Shown here one piece after another: positions 10,645-20,223 of a DNA stretch of 64,000 nucleotides; positions within the stretch are counted from its first letter, which is position 1, and each line of letters opens with the position of its first letter. The stretch comes from Tritrichomonas musculus (Eukaryota; Parabasalia; Tritrichomonadida; Tritrichomonadidae), in assembly GCA_039105265.1 (NCBI GenBank), contig JAPFFF010000050.1:806001-870000 (forward strand), in the 5' to 3' direction. The position numbers and the translations under genes are program-made. Below the pieces are notes generated by a model. It ran no database searches and was not told where the DNA came from. It saw only the letters and a list, made by a program, of their open reading frames with translations.

Positions 10645-11892
10645 CCCCTTAATTTTACTTGTCGGCGGAGTTTTCAGTTTTTGATAAGAAATCAAATAAA
10701 AAAACGAATATTTTTCTGCATAAAACGATCAAAAAGACGATCATTCTTTTCACCATCTTTCAATTTCTCTCAAATTAATTATCTAAAATAGTCATATCAT
10801 CGTACGTTTATTTTTTTCATATAATTTTTTGATTTTTTTCATTCAGTTCGCATTTTCAATCAGAGATTTTTATAAATTTGATATCAAAATTTTTTTAGGC
10901 ACATTTCCTACGGATTAGTTTTAGCAGTATATTTTTAAAGATTATTAAATTGATTATTATTCTATATCAAAATGATTTTTGTGAAAATAGATTATGAATT
11001 TAATATTTTATTTATATGAATATGCGATTTGCCATATTTAATTCGGAAAAGACAAAAATGATCACATAATTATTACTATTGGTATGAAAATATTTCAATG
11101 AATAATAAATATTTAAGAATTCTTTTTGCATGACTACATCATACGAATCCAAGGTAATAAATATTCTATATTATACTAGAAAATAACAACTCCCTTTTTT
11201 GAATTGATCGGTTACAAAATTTAAGACCAAATATGAACTCAATTTAAACAGTATAAAAAATTTAATTAAAAGAATAAGAACATAAAACAATTAATTCTTT
11301 TAAGCAAATTGCATAATACTAAACTCTTTTTAGAACAAAAAAAAAAAAAAAAAGAAAGAAAACAAAGAAATAATGATAAAAGATAATGATAATCAAAATG
11401 AGAGCATTTATATAATTTAAAGAAATCAGGGAGTTAGTAAATGCTTTAAAAGTAAGATCATAAAAAGTTTCAGGCAGAAAAGGAAAAGTAATTTGTCCAA
11501 ATTATAAGATCGTTAAAAACCTGCAATTTAAAGTAAAGCGATATTTAGGTGAGTAAAAATAGTGAAGTTATAAAGTAAAAGAGAGCTGAGTTCCTTGTAA
11601 AAAAAAAAATGAATTTGTATTGAGCTTTGCACTTTTGATGGAAATTGCTTAAGGTAAGGGTCTATAAACAGTAACTGCTGTAGGTGCTCTTAGGGAATAC
11701 TTTTTTCTATTGAATCAAATATCGATGTTGTTGTTCTGATTAACAATAAATAGGTCGGCCATCAATTTTATATCACATGTCATTTATTTTACAAAAAAAA
11801 ATTTGAATGAAAGGTGAATTTGTTTTTAGTGAAGTGAAAATTGATTACTTTATCAAAAACTGAAAACTCCGCCGACAAGTAAAATTAAGGGG
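10645..11892. mobile_element. 1248-bp Tc1/mariner-type MITE with perfect 41-bp TIRs
   Basis: The 41-bp ends at 10645-10685 and 11852-11892 are perfectly complementary; they begin CCCCTTAATTTTACTTG and include GTCGGCGGAG. TA flanks both sides (10643-10644, 11893-11894), as for Tc1/mariner elements. There is no transposase inside, only short accidental frames. Perfect ends suggest a young insertion. It sits just inside the left end of the 10618-14102 element. Confidence 0.85.
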
Positions 11893-12756
11893 TATTTGAA
11901 AAAAGTATCAATAATGAAAAAGCATAAGTTATTCCAAAGAAAATAAGTTTTTTATATTCAAACTTGTTAAATAAAGAAAAATAAAACTGTATGAAATAAC
12001 TCTTCCTTTTTGTTCAACGTGAGTTTTTCTAAATAATCAAAAAAATCGATAGGTAATTGTTTTTATTCAAAAAAATTTTTTTTTCAGAAAAGTTTGTTTT
12101 TCAAAAAAAACTATTTTTTTCAATAAGTGTTTGTGATTTAGAAAAAAATGTTTTTCCAAGTTTTTTATATGAAATTCGATTTTATTTATTTAATTCAGTA
12201 TTGTATGAAAAGTCAAATAATTTCAGCTCATAATGATCTTATTCTTATTCTTATTTACTTAAAATACCAAAGAATGTAATTTACAATAAATATTGTGTTT
12301 ATTTTGAATATATTTATGATTGGTCATTAGTTTTTTAAACATATCATTTTAATTTCGGAATGATCAATATTCTGCTTTAACAATATGATTTTTAAAAATA
12401 TATATCAAATAAATTATAAACTTTATATAATTGAATTCATTGCATTATTCAAGAACGGGAAATCTATTTTCTTTTTTTCCCCAATTTTTTTATCATATGC
12501 CACCTCAACTAACTAATATAACTTCCAACCTGTAATTTTATGGGCTATTGTTCATAAAAATCATTAATCTGTATTGGTTTGATTAATAGGAAAATTTATT
12601 TTTCTAAAGAAACAAAAATCGTTTGCCCAATTGGATTATAAATTTGTAAAACTTATTTTTTTTAGAAAAATATTACTAACAAAATAAACTCAAATACTAA
12701 AAAAAGAAGAAACTTGATTTTTTAAAAAATATTTTTTATCGAAAATATCATGTTTA

Positions 12757-12903
12757 TCCCTTTCGGCCGTATGCCGTAATTGAAGATTTTTTTATGTAAA
12801 GTATTCAAAAAGTTGCATTTTTGCCGTGTGCCGTAGAAATTTTGTAAAATAAACTATTCAATGAACGACCAAATAGCCGTATTTTACAAAACCGCCGAAG
12901 GGC
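12757..12903. mobile_element. 147-bp foldback-like MITE with TA flanks
   Basis: The left end TCCCTTTCGGCCG and the complement of the right end (GCCCTTCGGCGG) form an imperfect inverted repeat, with TA on both sides (12755-12756, 12904-12905). The interior repeats GCCGTRTGCCGTA. Small and degenerate, so this is tentative. Confidence 0.4.
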
Positions 12904-13003
12904 TATATCATGTTTTTTGTAATTCTCCACTTTTTCTGAAAAAAAGTTAGTTATTGTAAAATATATGATAATATTCAAAAAACACCAATTTTTCAACAAA
13001 AAC

Positions 13004-13978
13004 AGAACGTAGGAAACTTTCGAATTTTGGAGATATGATTCGAAATTGATATATTATAATTATTGGGAGTAAATATTATCAAATATAAATTTTGAGCAAA
13101 ATCGTGGCGTTGGGTTTTTCGGAAAATACGTTTTTTCAAAAATGACGCGAAAAAGATAGTATAGCAAGAGTTCAAAGATATCGTGAAAATATATTATATA
13201 GGATGTATAGTTAATCATATATTATCTATTAAATGTTTACTTAGCCATGGCTTGTGTAGAGATATGTATGAAACAAAGTTATGCATGGTGCATGTTAATT
13301 TGCACTTTAGTATATTAGGAAAAAAGTGACAAAGTGAAAGGTAACTAAGTGCGCATGATATGTTAAAACGAGTTTTATATTCTCATATATGTTATAGCAG
13401 AAAATCAGATTTGCAGACATGTTCTATAAGAAAATCGTATTTAGAAAATTTTTTCGGAAGAAAATTGGTTTTTTCCAATTTTTGAAAAAAGTGCCTTTTT
13501 TAATATATTTATATACTGATCAAAAAGTGGCATTTTAAGATAATAGCCATATAAAAATAATTATCATAGAGTGATAAATATAATTATCACAAAAAAATCG
13601 GAGCTTAACCATTGCATCCGGAGATACGTCGATTTTTGTGGTTTTTCGATGATTTTACGATTTTTTTAAAAAAATCTGACCTAATAAATGCGTACACCTA
13701 CAGGCATTCAGCAAAAAATTTATTAATTAATAGTTTATTATCTGTATTATAATATATCAGAATTTAAAAAAATTCCAACGCCACAATTTTGAAAAAAGTT
13801 TGTTTCAAGTTACAACAAAAATTGAATGGGATTTCCTCTCAATTTTTGAAAATTGTTTTAACAATATCTCAGATTATAAGCAAAATAAATGATATGTTTT
13901 ATAACAAAATATTATTATAATATGATTATCTTTATTATATATTAGTTTCAAGAAATTTTCCAGAGTTTCCTACGTTCT
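13004..13978. mobile_element. 975-bp element with 15-bp TIRs and 7-bp TSD
   Basis: AGAACGTAGGAAACT at 13004-13018 is perfectly complementary to 13964-13978. CAAAAAC flanks it directly on both sides (12997-13003 and 13979-13985), a perfect 7-bp target duplication. No coding region is visible; the interior is AT-rich. It is nested in the 10618-14102 element. A 7-bp duplication is unusual for the common superfamilies. Confidence 0.75.
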
Positions 13979-14229
13979 CAAAAACAAAGTTTTTATTTGG
14001 AAATGTTATTAAAAATACAAAAAGAATAGTATACCGAAAATATGGCGCTTTTTTGACTTTGTTAATTTTTTCAAAAAAGAAAACGCTATTTCGGCGTACT
14101 CTAATTATCATAATTTTGTATTTAAGCATATGCATTGTTTTAATTATTTTAAATATTGTTATATTTTATAAAACAGATTCCAAAAAATTAAGTAGATATT
14201 GAAAAACAAATTCTTTATTGTAAGCGGTT

Positions 14230-14582
14230 AAGCCTTGGTTTTTGTATTTACAATTGCATACAACTTGTCCGTTTAAAAATTACAATTGTAATTACAATTG
14301 TAAATACGTTATTTTCTCGATATTAGTTTTTTATTTTTATCTTGATCTACAATTATTTTTTTATATTAAAAATGTTTTAAATAATTTAAAAATAAAAAGA
14401 TAAAATAGTAAAATGTTTTTCAAATTAAATAATATAATTTTTGATTCTTCATAAAATTTAAAAAAATTTATTCGTATTCAAAAAGTTTCATTGATACTAC
14501 AAATCAAAAAATCGTTATTTTATGAAAAAATACGTTAAAAAGACGTTTATAGTATTTGTGATGTAAAAAAAATAAGGCCTAT
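14230..14582. mobile_element. 353-bp hAT-like MITE with 8-bp TSD
   Basis: AAGCGGTT flanks both sides (14222-14229 and 14583-14590). The ends are short and imperfect inverted repeats (AAGCCTTGG against ATAGGCCTTAT). The 39.7-kb relative of the host element has a single AAGCGGTT here, so it is a natural empty site. The interior carries alternating TACAATTGTAATTAC-like palindromes. Confidence 0.65.
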
Positions 14583-14611
14583 AAGCGGTTTTTTAATTGA
14601 GAGGAATTCCC

Positions 14612-14710
14612 TTAAGGGTGAGGGTCAAACTGGAAAAAAATAATTTTTATAAGCTGAAAATAATAAAAATAATGAAATATTATATTTTATGACTAAATAT
14701 ATAAAAAAAA
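14612..14710. repeat. inverted terminal fragment flanked by 15-bp direct repeats
   Basis: TTAAGGGTGAGGGTCAAACT and the bases that follow are the reverse complement of the right end of the 39334-39912 element. The fragment is bracketed by two copies of TTGAGAGGAATTCCC (14597-14611 and 14711-14725). It explains why the outer element lacks a normal right end. Confidence 0.6.
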
Positions 14711-14752
14711 TTGAGAGGAATTCCCATTGAATTTGTAAAATTTTTTGATATA

Positions 14753-15131
14753 CCCTTCTCCCACATAATTTCGCACAAGGGTAATTTTATAAATGGGTAA
14801 TTTATATAGAAAAAAGTACGTTTATTTTTATAATATTACAAGAAAATGATTTATTTGGGGAAGTTCTTGAGATCGTGAAATATAAACGAAATATGTTTAT
14901 ATATCCTTATTAAAGAATGATTGTTCAAATTTTCATCGAAATTCGTTAACCTCGATTTTCGTGATATTTAATTATGTCTTCATTCATTAAATTTCAATGC
15001 ACAATCTCTTTATATTGAATTTAAAATCCAAATACTATTATACATTTATGCTAATTCTAAACTAGGTTTAAAAAAAATTACCCTTTTATTCTTTTAAAAT
15101 TACCCTTGTGCGAAATAATGTGGGAAAAGGG
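14753..15131. mobile_element. 379-bp MITE with ~38-bp TIRs
   Basis: The ends begin CCCTTYTCCCACAT and continue through TTTCGCACAAGGGTAATTTT, inverted at the right with very few mismatches. The left flank is TA and the right flank AA, close to a TA duplication. The element interrupts the outer element again: ATGCTTTTTTT of the 39.8-kb relative resumes just after it. The short frame over its right end is accidental. Confidence 0.65.
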
Positions 15132-15981
15132 AATGCTTTTTTTTATATTAAGACAATTCTGTTTAAGACAATTCTGCTCAACTGACACGATAGAATCAAT
15201 CATCAATCAATTTGTTGAACCAGAAAGAATATTTTACACAATTTTTTGGAAATCCTATGATACCGCAATCAATAAAAATATTTTTATCAACAAAGATACA
15301 CTTTTTTAATATAAAAATTAATTAATTAATTGAATGAATTCATCACAGAAGATCGCATGGATACAAGCTCTATTGAATGCTCATGGAACAGTATTAAATG
15401 CTCTTTGAACACAAAAGTCAAAAGACAAATGCCCAATTTATTTTTTAACACCCTTATAGAGTATTCAAAGTAAAAGAAGGCTTTAGGATGCATTTTTAGA
15501 TGCTTCAAAACAATTACATTTAGAGTAAATAAAGAAATTTAACTTTTGAAAGAGATTAAATGAATATTTTTTTTTAATGAAAATGCTTTTTTTATTTATT
15601 TATTATTTGTACATATAATTGTAACATTCTCATAGAGAAAAATCTTGGTATATTTATAGCAATATATATATAAATTTGATCTCATTTAGCATTGTTACCT
15701 GAAAATACTATTATTTAAAAACTGTTAACTTCCTAGTTGTTAACTGACTAAAAACAAGAAATTAGAAATTTTGGGAGATATTGGATATAAATTTCTTTAT
15801 AATTATCTAGGTATCACTTTTTGAGTTTTGTAAAATACTCAAAAAGTTATAAAACAGATAATTAAGCATAAATTGAAGTAGCTTTTTGAAGGCTACGCCT
15901 TTCAAAAAGCGGCTTCATTTATTTTTTTAAATAAATTTTCTGAATAACTTTTTCATAGAATTTTTTTTTCATAGAATTAAA
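15132..15981. other. noncoding, with one hairpin
   Basis: No gene is supported. The region holds the hairpin at 15875-15917 and separated CACTTTTTGAG/CTCAAAAAGTT words near 15815-15849. The short frames seen here have no family resemblance. Confidence 0.5.
15875..15917. repeat. hairpin of the CTTTTTGA type
   Basis: GCTTTTTGAAGGC pairs with GCCTTTCAAAAAGC (one bulge) and the stem is extended by TGAAG/CTTCA. It lies about 65 bp outside the left inverted repeat of the recombinase element and resembles the hairpins at 17420-17470 and 23127-23159. Confidence 0.6.
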
Positions 15982-17414
15982 AAATCTCTCAAATGGTCCA
16001 CTTTTTGAACTTGTTCCTCTCAATAATCTCCAAAAATTTGTTTTGGTCGAATAAACTCAAAAAGTGAAAAAATTGAATTAAAAACGATAAAATATGATAA
16101 AAGATTAATTTTTTATTTAATTTTAGGGTATATCGCTTATTTGCAAACCTGCATTGTCTTGATCTCTGTCTACGTATAAAAGATAAGCCTCGCTTTGCCA
16201 TCTTCCATGAGCTTTAATGATGGCAGGATCAATATGATTCTGCGATGCCAATGTGGCACCTCCTCTCCTAAAGGAGTGCCACGAGTATTGATTTACATCT
16301 AAATCTAATTTCTTTAAAACATTATTCAGTTCTTCTCTAAGATTTCCTTCACTCATATTTACAATATAATCATTATCGTTTAAATTAGAAATAAAGTAAA
16401 TAAAATTAAGCGGATGATAAACTTTTTGAGTATTATTGTATAAATAAGTTGTCACACCTTTGCCATTTTGATCTGTCTTAGAAAATCTAATGTTTATTAT
16501 TAATTTGTTTTTATTTACATCATATATAATATCTTTCTTTCTGAGATTTAATAATTCGGATATACGTAGAAAGGCATAAAACGATAATGTCATATAAAGC
16601 ATAATTCTTAAATTTCTGATATCATTCATATCAGCAATCTGTATAAAATGTATAAAAAATTCGGGTTTAAAAGTTTTTTTAGCAGAAGGTGATGAATTTT
16701 CTTTAAAAGATCTGAGTAATCCAGCTTTAAACTGTTTGAATTCATTTGATAATGTTAAATTTTGTAAATTATTTGTTTTAAAATAATAAGAAAAACCTAT
16801 AATATAAGACTTTAGTGTGTTTATAGCGATGTTATTTTCTAGCCTGATATGTTATAAATACTATTAAATTTTCAATTGTAATAGGATAAGGATTAGTTTT
16901 TAGTATATTCATGACTGTTTCATAAACATTTAATGCTTTATCGTATGTGTTTTTTGAGGTTTTAGCTAAAGAATTGTCACTATATTGTTGAGATTCTTGT
17001 AATAATTGTTCAAACTCGGTTAAATTTTGAGGTTGATTAACGTTCGTAGGTTGATTTATATTAGATAAAGGAAATTGATTAGGTAAATTTTGAGTAGGTT
17101 GGCTATAATTATAATTAAATGTCTGATTTTGAAACTGAAAGTTAAACATATTAGTTTGTTGAAAAGCATTAGAATTGAATATTGTTCCATTATTTTGAGG
17201 GCGTGTATATGGAGTTGGAAAAGTATTGTTATTTCGACCAAACATACTTTTGGATTTTGAACAACAATAAATTGGTCGATAATTTTTATTAAAAAGTTGT
17301 TTTGCAGATCAAATTTGATTCAATTTTTTCACTTTTTGAGTTTATTCGGCCAAAACAAATTTTTGGAGATTATTTCAGAGGAACGTTCAAAAAGTGTACT
17401 CATTTGAGAGATTT
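15982..17414 (-). mobile_element. tyrosine-recombinase element bounded by ~97-bp inverted repeats
   Basis: 15982-16079 and 17317-17414 are inverted repeats with only a few differences; both contain CCAAAAATTTGTTTTGG and ACTCAAAAAGTG. Between them, on the minus strand, lies a tyrosine recombinase reading in two pieces. No reverse transcriptase or capsid gene is present, so a Crypton-like DNA element is most likely, although Cryptons normally lack inverted ends and DIRS-like relatives have them. It looks broken (at least one break) and of modest age, since the inverted repeats are still close. Confidence 0.65.
16123..17245 (-). pseudogene. tyrosine recombinase (phage-integrase fold), broken
   Basis: The C-terminal part carries the catalytic set of tyrosine recombinases: an Arg in LRISELLNLRKKD, WHSFRRGGATLA (HxxR), HGRW, and a Tyr in AYLLYVD. 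The N-terminal part is Asn/Gln-rich and then has a helical core-binding region (SLAKTSKNTYDKALNVYETV). Together they make a normal-length single recombinase, but the reading frame is not continuous, so this copy is treated as a fossil. The enzyme family cuts and rejoins DNA through the tyrosine. An Inr-like word is not obvious at its 5' end. Confidence 0.7.
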
Positions 17415-17419
17415 ACACA

Positions 17420-17470
17420 TTTTCCACAAAACTTTTTGTGAGCTTCACTCACAAAAAGTTTTGTGGAAAA
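17420..17470. repeat. perfect 23-bp-arm hairpin, loop CTTCA
   Basis: The 23-bp arms 17420-17442 and 17448-17470 are perfectly complementary (core CACAAAACTTTTTGTGAG) around a CTTCA loop. It lies just outside the right inverted repeat of the recombinase element. A 23-nt A run follows at about 17488. Confidence 0.8.
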
Positions 17471-17728
17471 TTTCTAAAATTTATTGTTAAAAAAAAAAAA
17501 AAAAAAAAAAATTATGGTATAAGAATATATGAGTTTTGAGAAAAAATATGTTTCTGAGCAATTTATTTTGTATTTTAAATTGTTTCTGAGAGTTATTTGA
17601 AATTGTGAAATTTTTATTTTTCATTTCAAATAGTTATTTTTTTTTAATTTAAAAAATTGAAGAATTCTTTCAAAATTTCAATAAAATAATAAGAAACGAT
17701 TATATCGTTAATAAATCATTTCATTTGA

Positions 17729-19264
17729 ATGCTTTTTTTCACCTTTTTTTATTATTCGCTCGCAGAATCTGAAAAAAACCCAATAATTTTATTACCTGGA
17801 TTATATGGAACAAATTTATATGCAACATATTCGAAAAATGCAAAAGTACCTTGGTATTGTCCTAAATCAATGGATGATGAATTATTGTGGGTAGGTGCAA
17901 AGTTTTTATTTCCGCCATTATTTAATTGCCTTGCACATGCTCTTCAAACAAGATATAATAATGAAACGCATACAATTGAAAATATTCCTAATATGAATAT
18001 AACTGTCCATGATTTTGGCGGCGATTCATCTGTTGATTACATTATTAAAAATGAGAAAAAATTTATTTCACACGAAAATGAAGACGATTATAATGATGAA
18101 TTAGAACAGAAATCTTATCGCGATTTTTTCAAGCATTTATGGCAAACAGCGACAAAAAAAACTACAAAAAAGCACAAACATGGCTTTAGATTTTTCGACA
18201 ATTATCATAGCTTAATTGGACTTTTTGTTCACCGAGGATATACTCTAGAAAAAGATTTTTTTGTTGCACCATATGATTGGCGTCTTGCACCAGTTTTTTC
18301 CAACGAGTTTTATCCAAAATTAAAGAAGTTAATTGAAGATGTTCATGATAAAACGGGCAAAAAAGTTACACTTCTAGCTTTTTCAATGGGAGCCTTTATG
18401 ATTCAGCAATTTTTAGCAGCAGAAAAGATCAACGAAGCCACTAAATTAATGAATACCAGTCGACGAATTTTATCTTCAGTTCGTGATCCAAAATATATAG
18501 TCGATGATTCATGGAAAAAAAAATTCATTGAAAAAGTTGTTTTTCTTGATCCAAGTTTCAGTGGAAGCCATAAAACTTTTGGTGCAGTTTTACTTAAATT
18601 CTGTCCATTTATTCCATTTGTTCATAATGAGCATATTGAAGGAATGTATACAGCAATTCCAGGCATTTATTCTCATTTTGCTAATTTTGAAATATTTAAA
18701 GGAAAAGAAGTTGTCAGAGGACCAGATGGAATTAATTATACTGTTGAACAACTCCCTGAACTTATAGTAAATTATTCCATTAAAAAAGAATTTTATCCAA
18801 TTATGGATTATTCACTCGATGCTCAAAGATTAGCTCCAATTGATATCGGTGAATCTGTTCCATTAACAATCATCTATAATTCAAATATTCCAACTTTGAA
18901 TTTCTTGGACTTTAATAAAGGATGGGACAAATTCCCTCAAATGTATTTGGACGGGAAAGGCGATGGAACTTTACCAATCGAAGGTTTGAGGTATCCTTGT
19001 GAACATTGGGGTTCTAAAAATAGAGCGTTAATTTGTATTGATTTGAATAATAATAATACAAAACATTTCAAACATATAAAATTACCTGTGAATCCATTCG
19101 TTCATGAGCTTTTGTTCAACTACTCTTATAATGACCCTGATATAGAAGTAAATGGCTGGTGGCTTAAAAAAGGAAAAACTGAAATTCAGTTTAATGAAGA
19201 AACATATAAACCATGGGAAGAAAATGCGACATCAAGTATAATGGATAAAATTGAATTTTTATAA
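17729..19264 (+). CDS. LCAT-family phospholipid/sterol acyltransferase, 511 aa
   Basis: Alpha/beta-hydrolase of the lecithin:cholesterol acyltransferase family, which moves an acyl chain from a phospholipid to a sterol or acts as a phospholipase. Residues 1-14 form a hydrophobic signal peptide, so it is probably secreted or lumenal. NPIILLPGLYGTNLYATY (about 17-34) is the family's N-terminal block. The nucleophile is Ser219 in LLAFSMGAF, the acid Asp412 in GKGDGTLP and the base His459 in NPFVHELL, so the triad is complete and in the right order. SVDYI and YDWRLAP also match the family. It is longer than plasma LCAT, with a Lys-rich insertion near 130-155. TCATTTCATTTGAATG surrounds the start, with Inr-like TCATT 6 nt before ATG 17729. 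The gene looks intact. Confidence 0.88.
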   Translation: MLFFTFFYYSLAESEKNPIILLPGLYGTNLYATYSKNAKVPWYCPKSMDDELLWVGAKFLFPPLFNCLAHALQTRYNNETHTIENIPNMNITVHDFGGDSSVDYIIKNEKKFISHENEDDYNDELEQKSYRDFFKHLWQTATKKTTKKHKHGFRFFDNYHSLIGLFVHRGYTLEKDFFVAPYDWRLAPVFSNEFYPKLKKLIEDVHDKTGKKVTLLAFSMGAFMIQQFLAAEKINEATKLMNTSRRILSSVRDPKYIVDDSWKKKFIEKVVFLDPSFSGSHKTFGAVLLKFCPFIPFVHNEHIEGMYTAIPGIYSHFANFEIFKGKEVVRGPDGINYTVEQLPELIVNYSIKKEFYPIMDYSLDAQRLAPIDIGESVPLTIIYNSNIPTLNFLDFNKGWDKFPQMYLDGKGDGTLPIEGLRYPCEHWGSKNRALICIDLNNNNTKHFKHIKLPVNPFVHELLFNYSYNDPDIEVNGWWLKKGKTEIQFNEETYKPWEENATSSIMDKIEFL

Positions 19265-19706
19265 AATGATTATATATATTATATTTTTTTTTGAGAGAAA
19301 ATTATTTTTTTTTTGTGCATATATAGTCATATGAGAAAATAAAAATAAAAATTGTACATCTAATAAATAAAATAAATCAAATTTCCAAAATAATTTTTTT
19401 ATCTTTTTTATCAAAAAACATATTCTAGTAATTTTTTATTATTAGTATTAAATATTAAATCAAATATTTATCTCTTTTTTCGCAAATATTAATATTTTAA
19501 TAAAGAAAAACTCGTAATTTCTGATCATGAAATCATTTATTTTTACTCATGTTCAAGTGTTATTGCTTTTCAAATAACATCAAAGATTTGATCATTATTT
19601 ATTTGATTCATTTTCTTTCATGTATTTTGATATCAAATAATTTTAATTAAAAAAAGCACTCACAATATTGCCAAATAGCCTATTAAAAAGTTAAAATCAT
19701 CAGAAT
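19265..19706. other. 3' flank of the acyltransferase gene; third copy of a duplicated flank
   Basis: No gene. About 19590-19705 resembles 20260-20385 and, inverted, 34765-34850: TATTTGATTCATTTTCTTTCAT, a CAATATTGCCAAATAGCC block and AAAATCATCAGA. It is thus another copy of the sequence flanking the surface-protein gene 3' end, interrupted by the hAT remnant at 19707. Confidence 0.5.
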
Positions 19707-20010
19707 CAGGCTTGAAAAAAGGCAGACTGGGGAAAAAAAAGTGACAAATGACACTTTTGGCCCTTGAGCAAGTTACCGACCAAACAAGTGGCTCGTGTGA
19801 ATTTTGCTTCCTCTCAATTTAAATGCAGCTTTTTTTTTTTAAACAGGAGAATTCGTTATTTCTATTTATTTAAGTAGAGACTCAAAAAAATGTATTATTT
19901 TTTAATAAACTTTTTCATAAGTTTATTACCCTGAGCATTTTCCAAGGCAATGTTATAAGGGGCACCAGCCCTTTGGACAGGCCAGCTCGTGCCGGCCCGA
20001 AGATCATGTT
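19707..20010. mobile_element. internally deleted hAT-like remnant related to 60598-61381
   Basis: It starts CAGGCTTG and shares AAAAAGTGACAAATG, CTTTTGGCCCTTGAGCAA and TTTTGCTTCCTCTCAATTT with the start of the 60598 element. Then it jumps to the right part (CAAAAAAATGTATTATTTTT through GGCCAGCTCGTGCC). The middle is missing and the right terminus is not recognisable, so the end is approximate. Confidence 0.65.
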
Positions 20011-20223
20011 ACTAATTCATATCATCAAAAAAGGAATTCAAAAAGTTCCATTTTTAATTATGTCAAAACCGCTTGAAAATTAAGTCATTGAAATTGACCA
20101 CTTTTTCAGGGAAAGGATTTGAAAGTATGTGACTAGTCACATCAAACAAATAAGAACATTCTTGTTGAACCTATTTTATTTATTTCATTATCTATATGAA
20201 GAACATTTTTATTAATCATGATT

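Larger units (their letters stand above)
10618..14102. mobile_element. 3.5-kb nested element with 17-bp TIRs AGAGTACGCCGAAATAG
   Basis: AGAGTACGCCGAAATAG at 10618-10634 is perfectly complementary to 14086-14102. It is flanked by AAT on both sides (10615-10617 and 14103-14105). The related element at 39.6 kb runs straight across this site with a single AAT, so it is a natural empty site and fixes both boundaries. A T-rich subterminal block is shared weakly by both ends. No coding capacity is apparent; much of the interior is two further elements (10645-11892 and 13004-13978). The superfamily is not assigned; a 3-bp duplication occurs in Harbinger-like and CACTA-like elements among others. Confidence 0.8.
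10316..15150. mobile_element. outer DNA transposon with GGGTGAGGG end, disrupted by several insertions
   Basis: The left end is TTAA (10312-10315) followed by GGGTGAGGG. The first 300 bp match the compact element at 39334-39912 almost base for base. After the insertions, the next matching block is 14103-14229 and then 14583-14611. The right terminus is not where expected: part of it lies inverted at 14612-14710, so the right end of this copy is rearranged and its boundary is approximate. No transposase is visible. TTAA flanks fit a piggyBac-like target, but TA with a longer terminal repeat is equally possible. Confidence 0.65.

Noticed and set aside
10618-14102. Polinton/Maverick identity because the ends begin with AG
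   Set aside because: Target duplication is 3 bp, not 6; size is 3.5 kb with nested insertions; no polymerase, integrase or capsid gene is visible.
10507-15508. Short frames of 60-94 codons in 10.5-15.5 kb
   Set aside because: All lie in or across transposon ends and have no recognisable domain or promoter motif.
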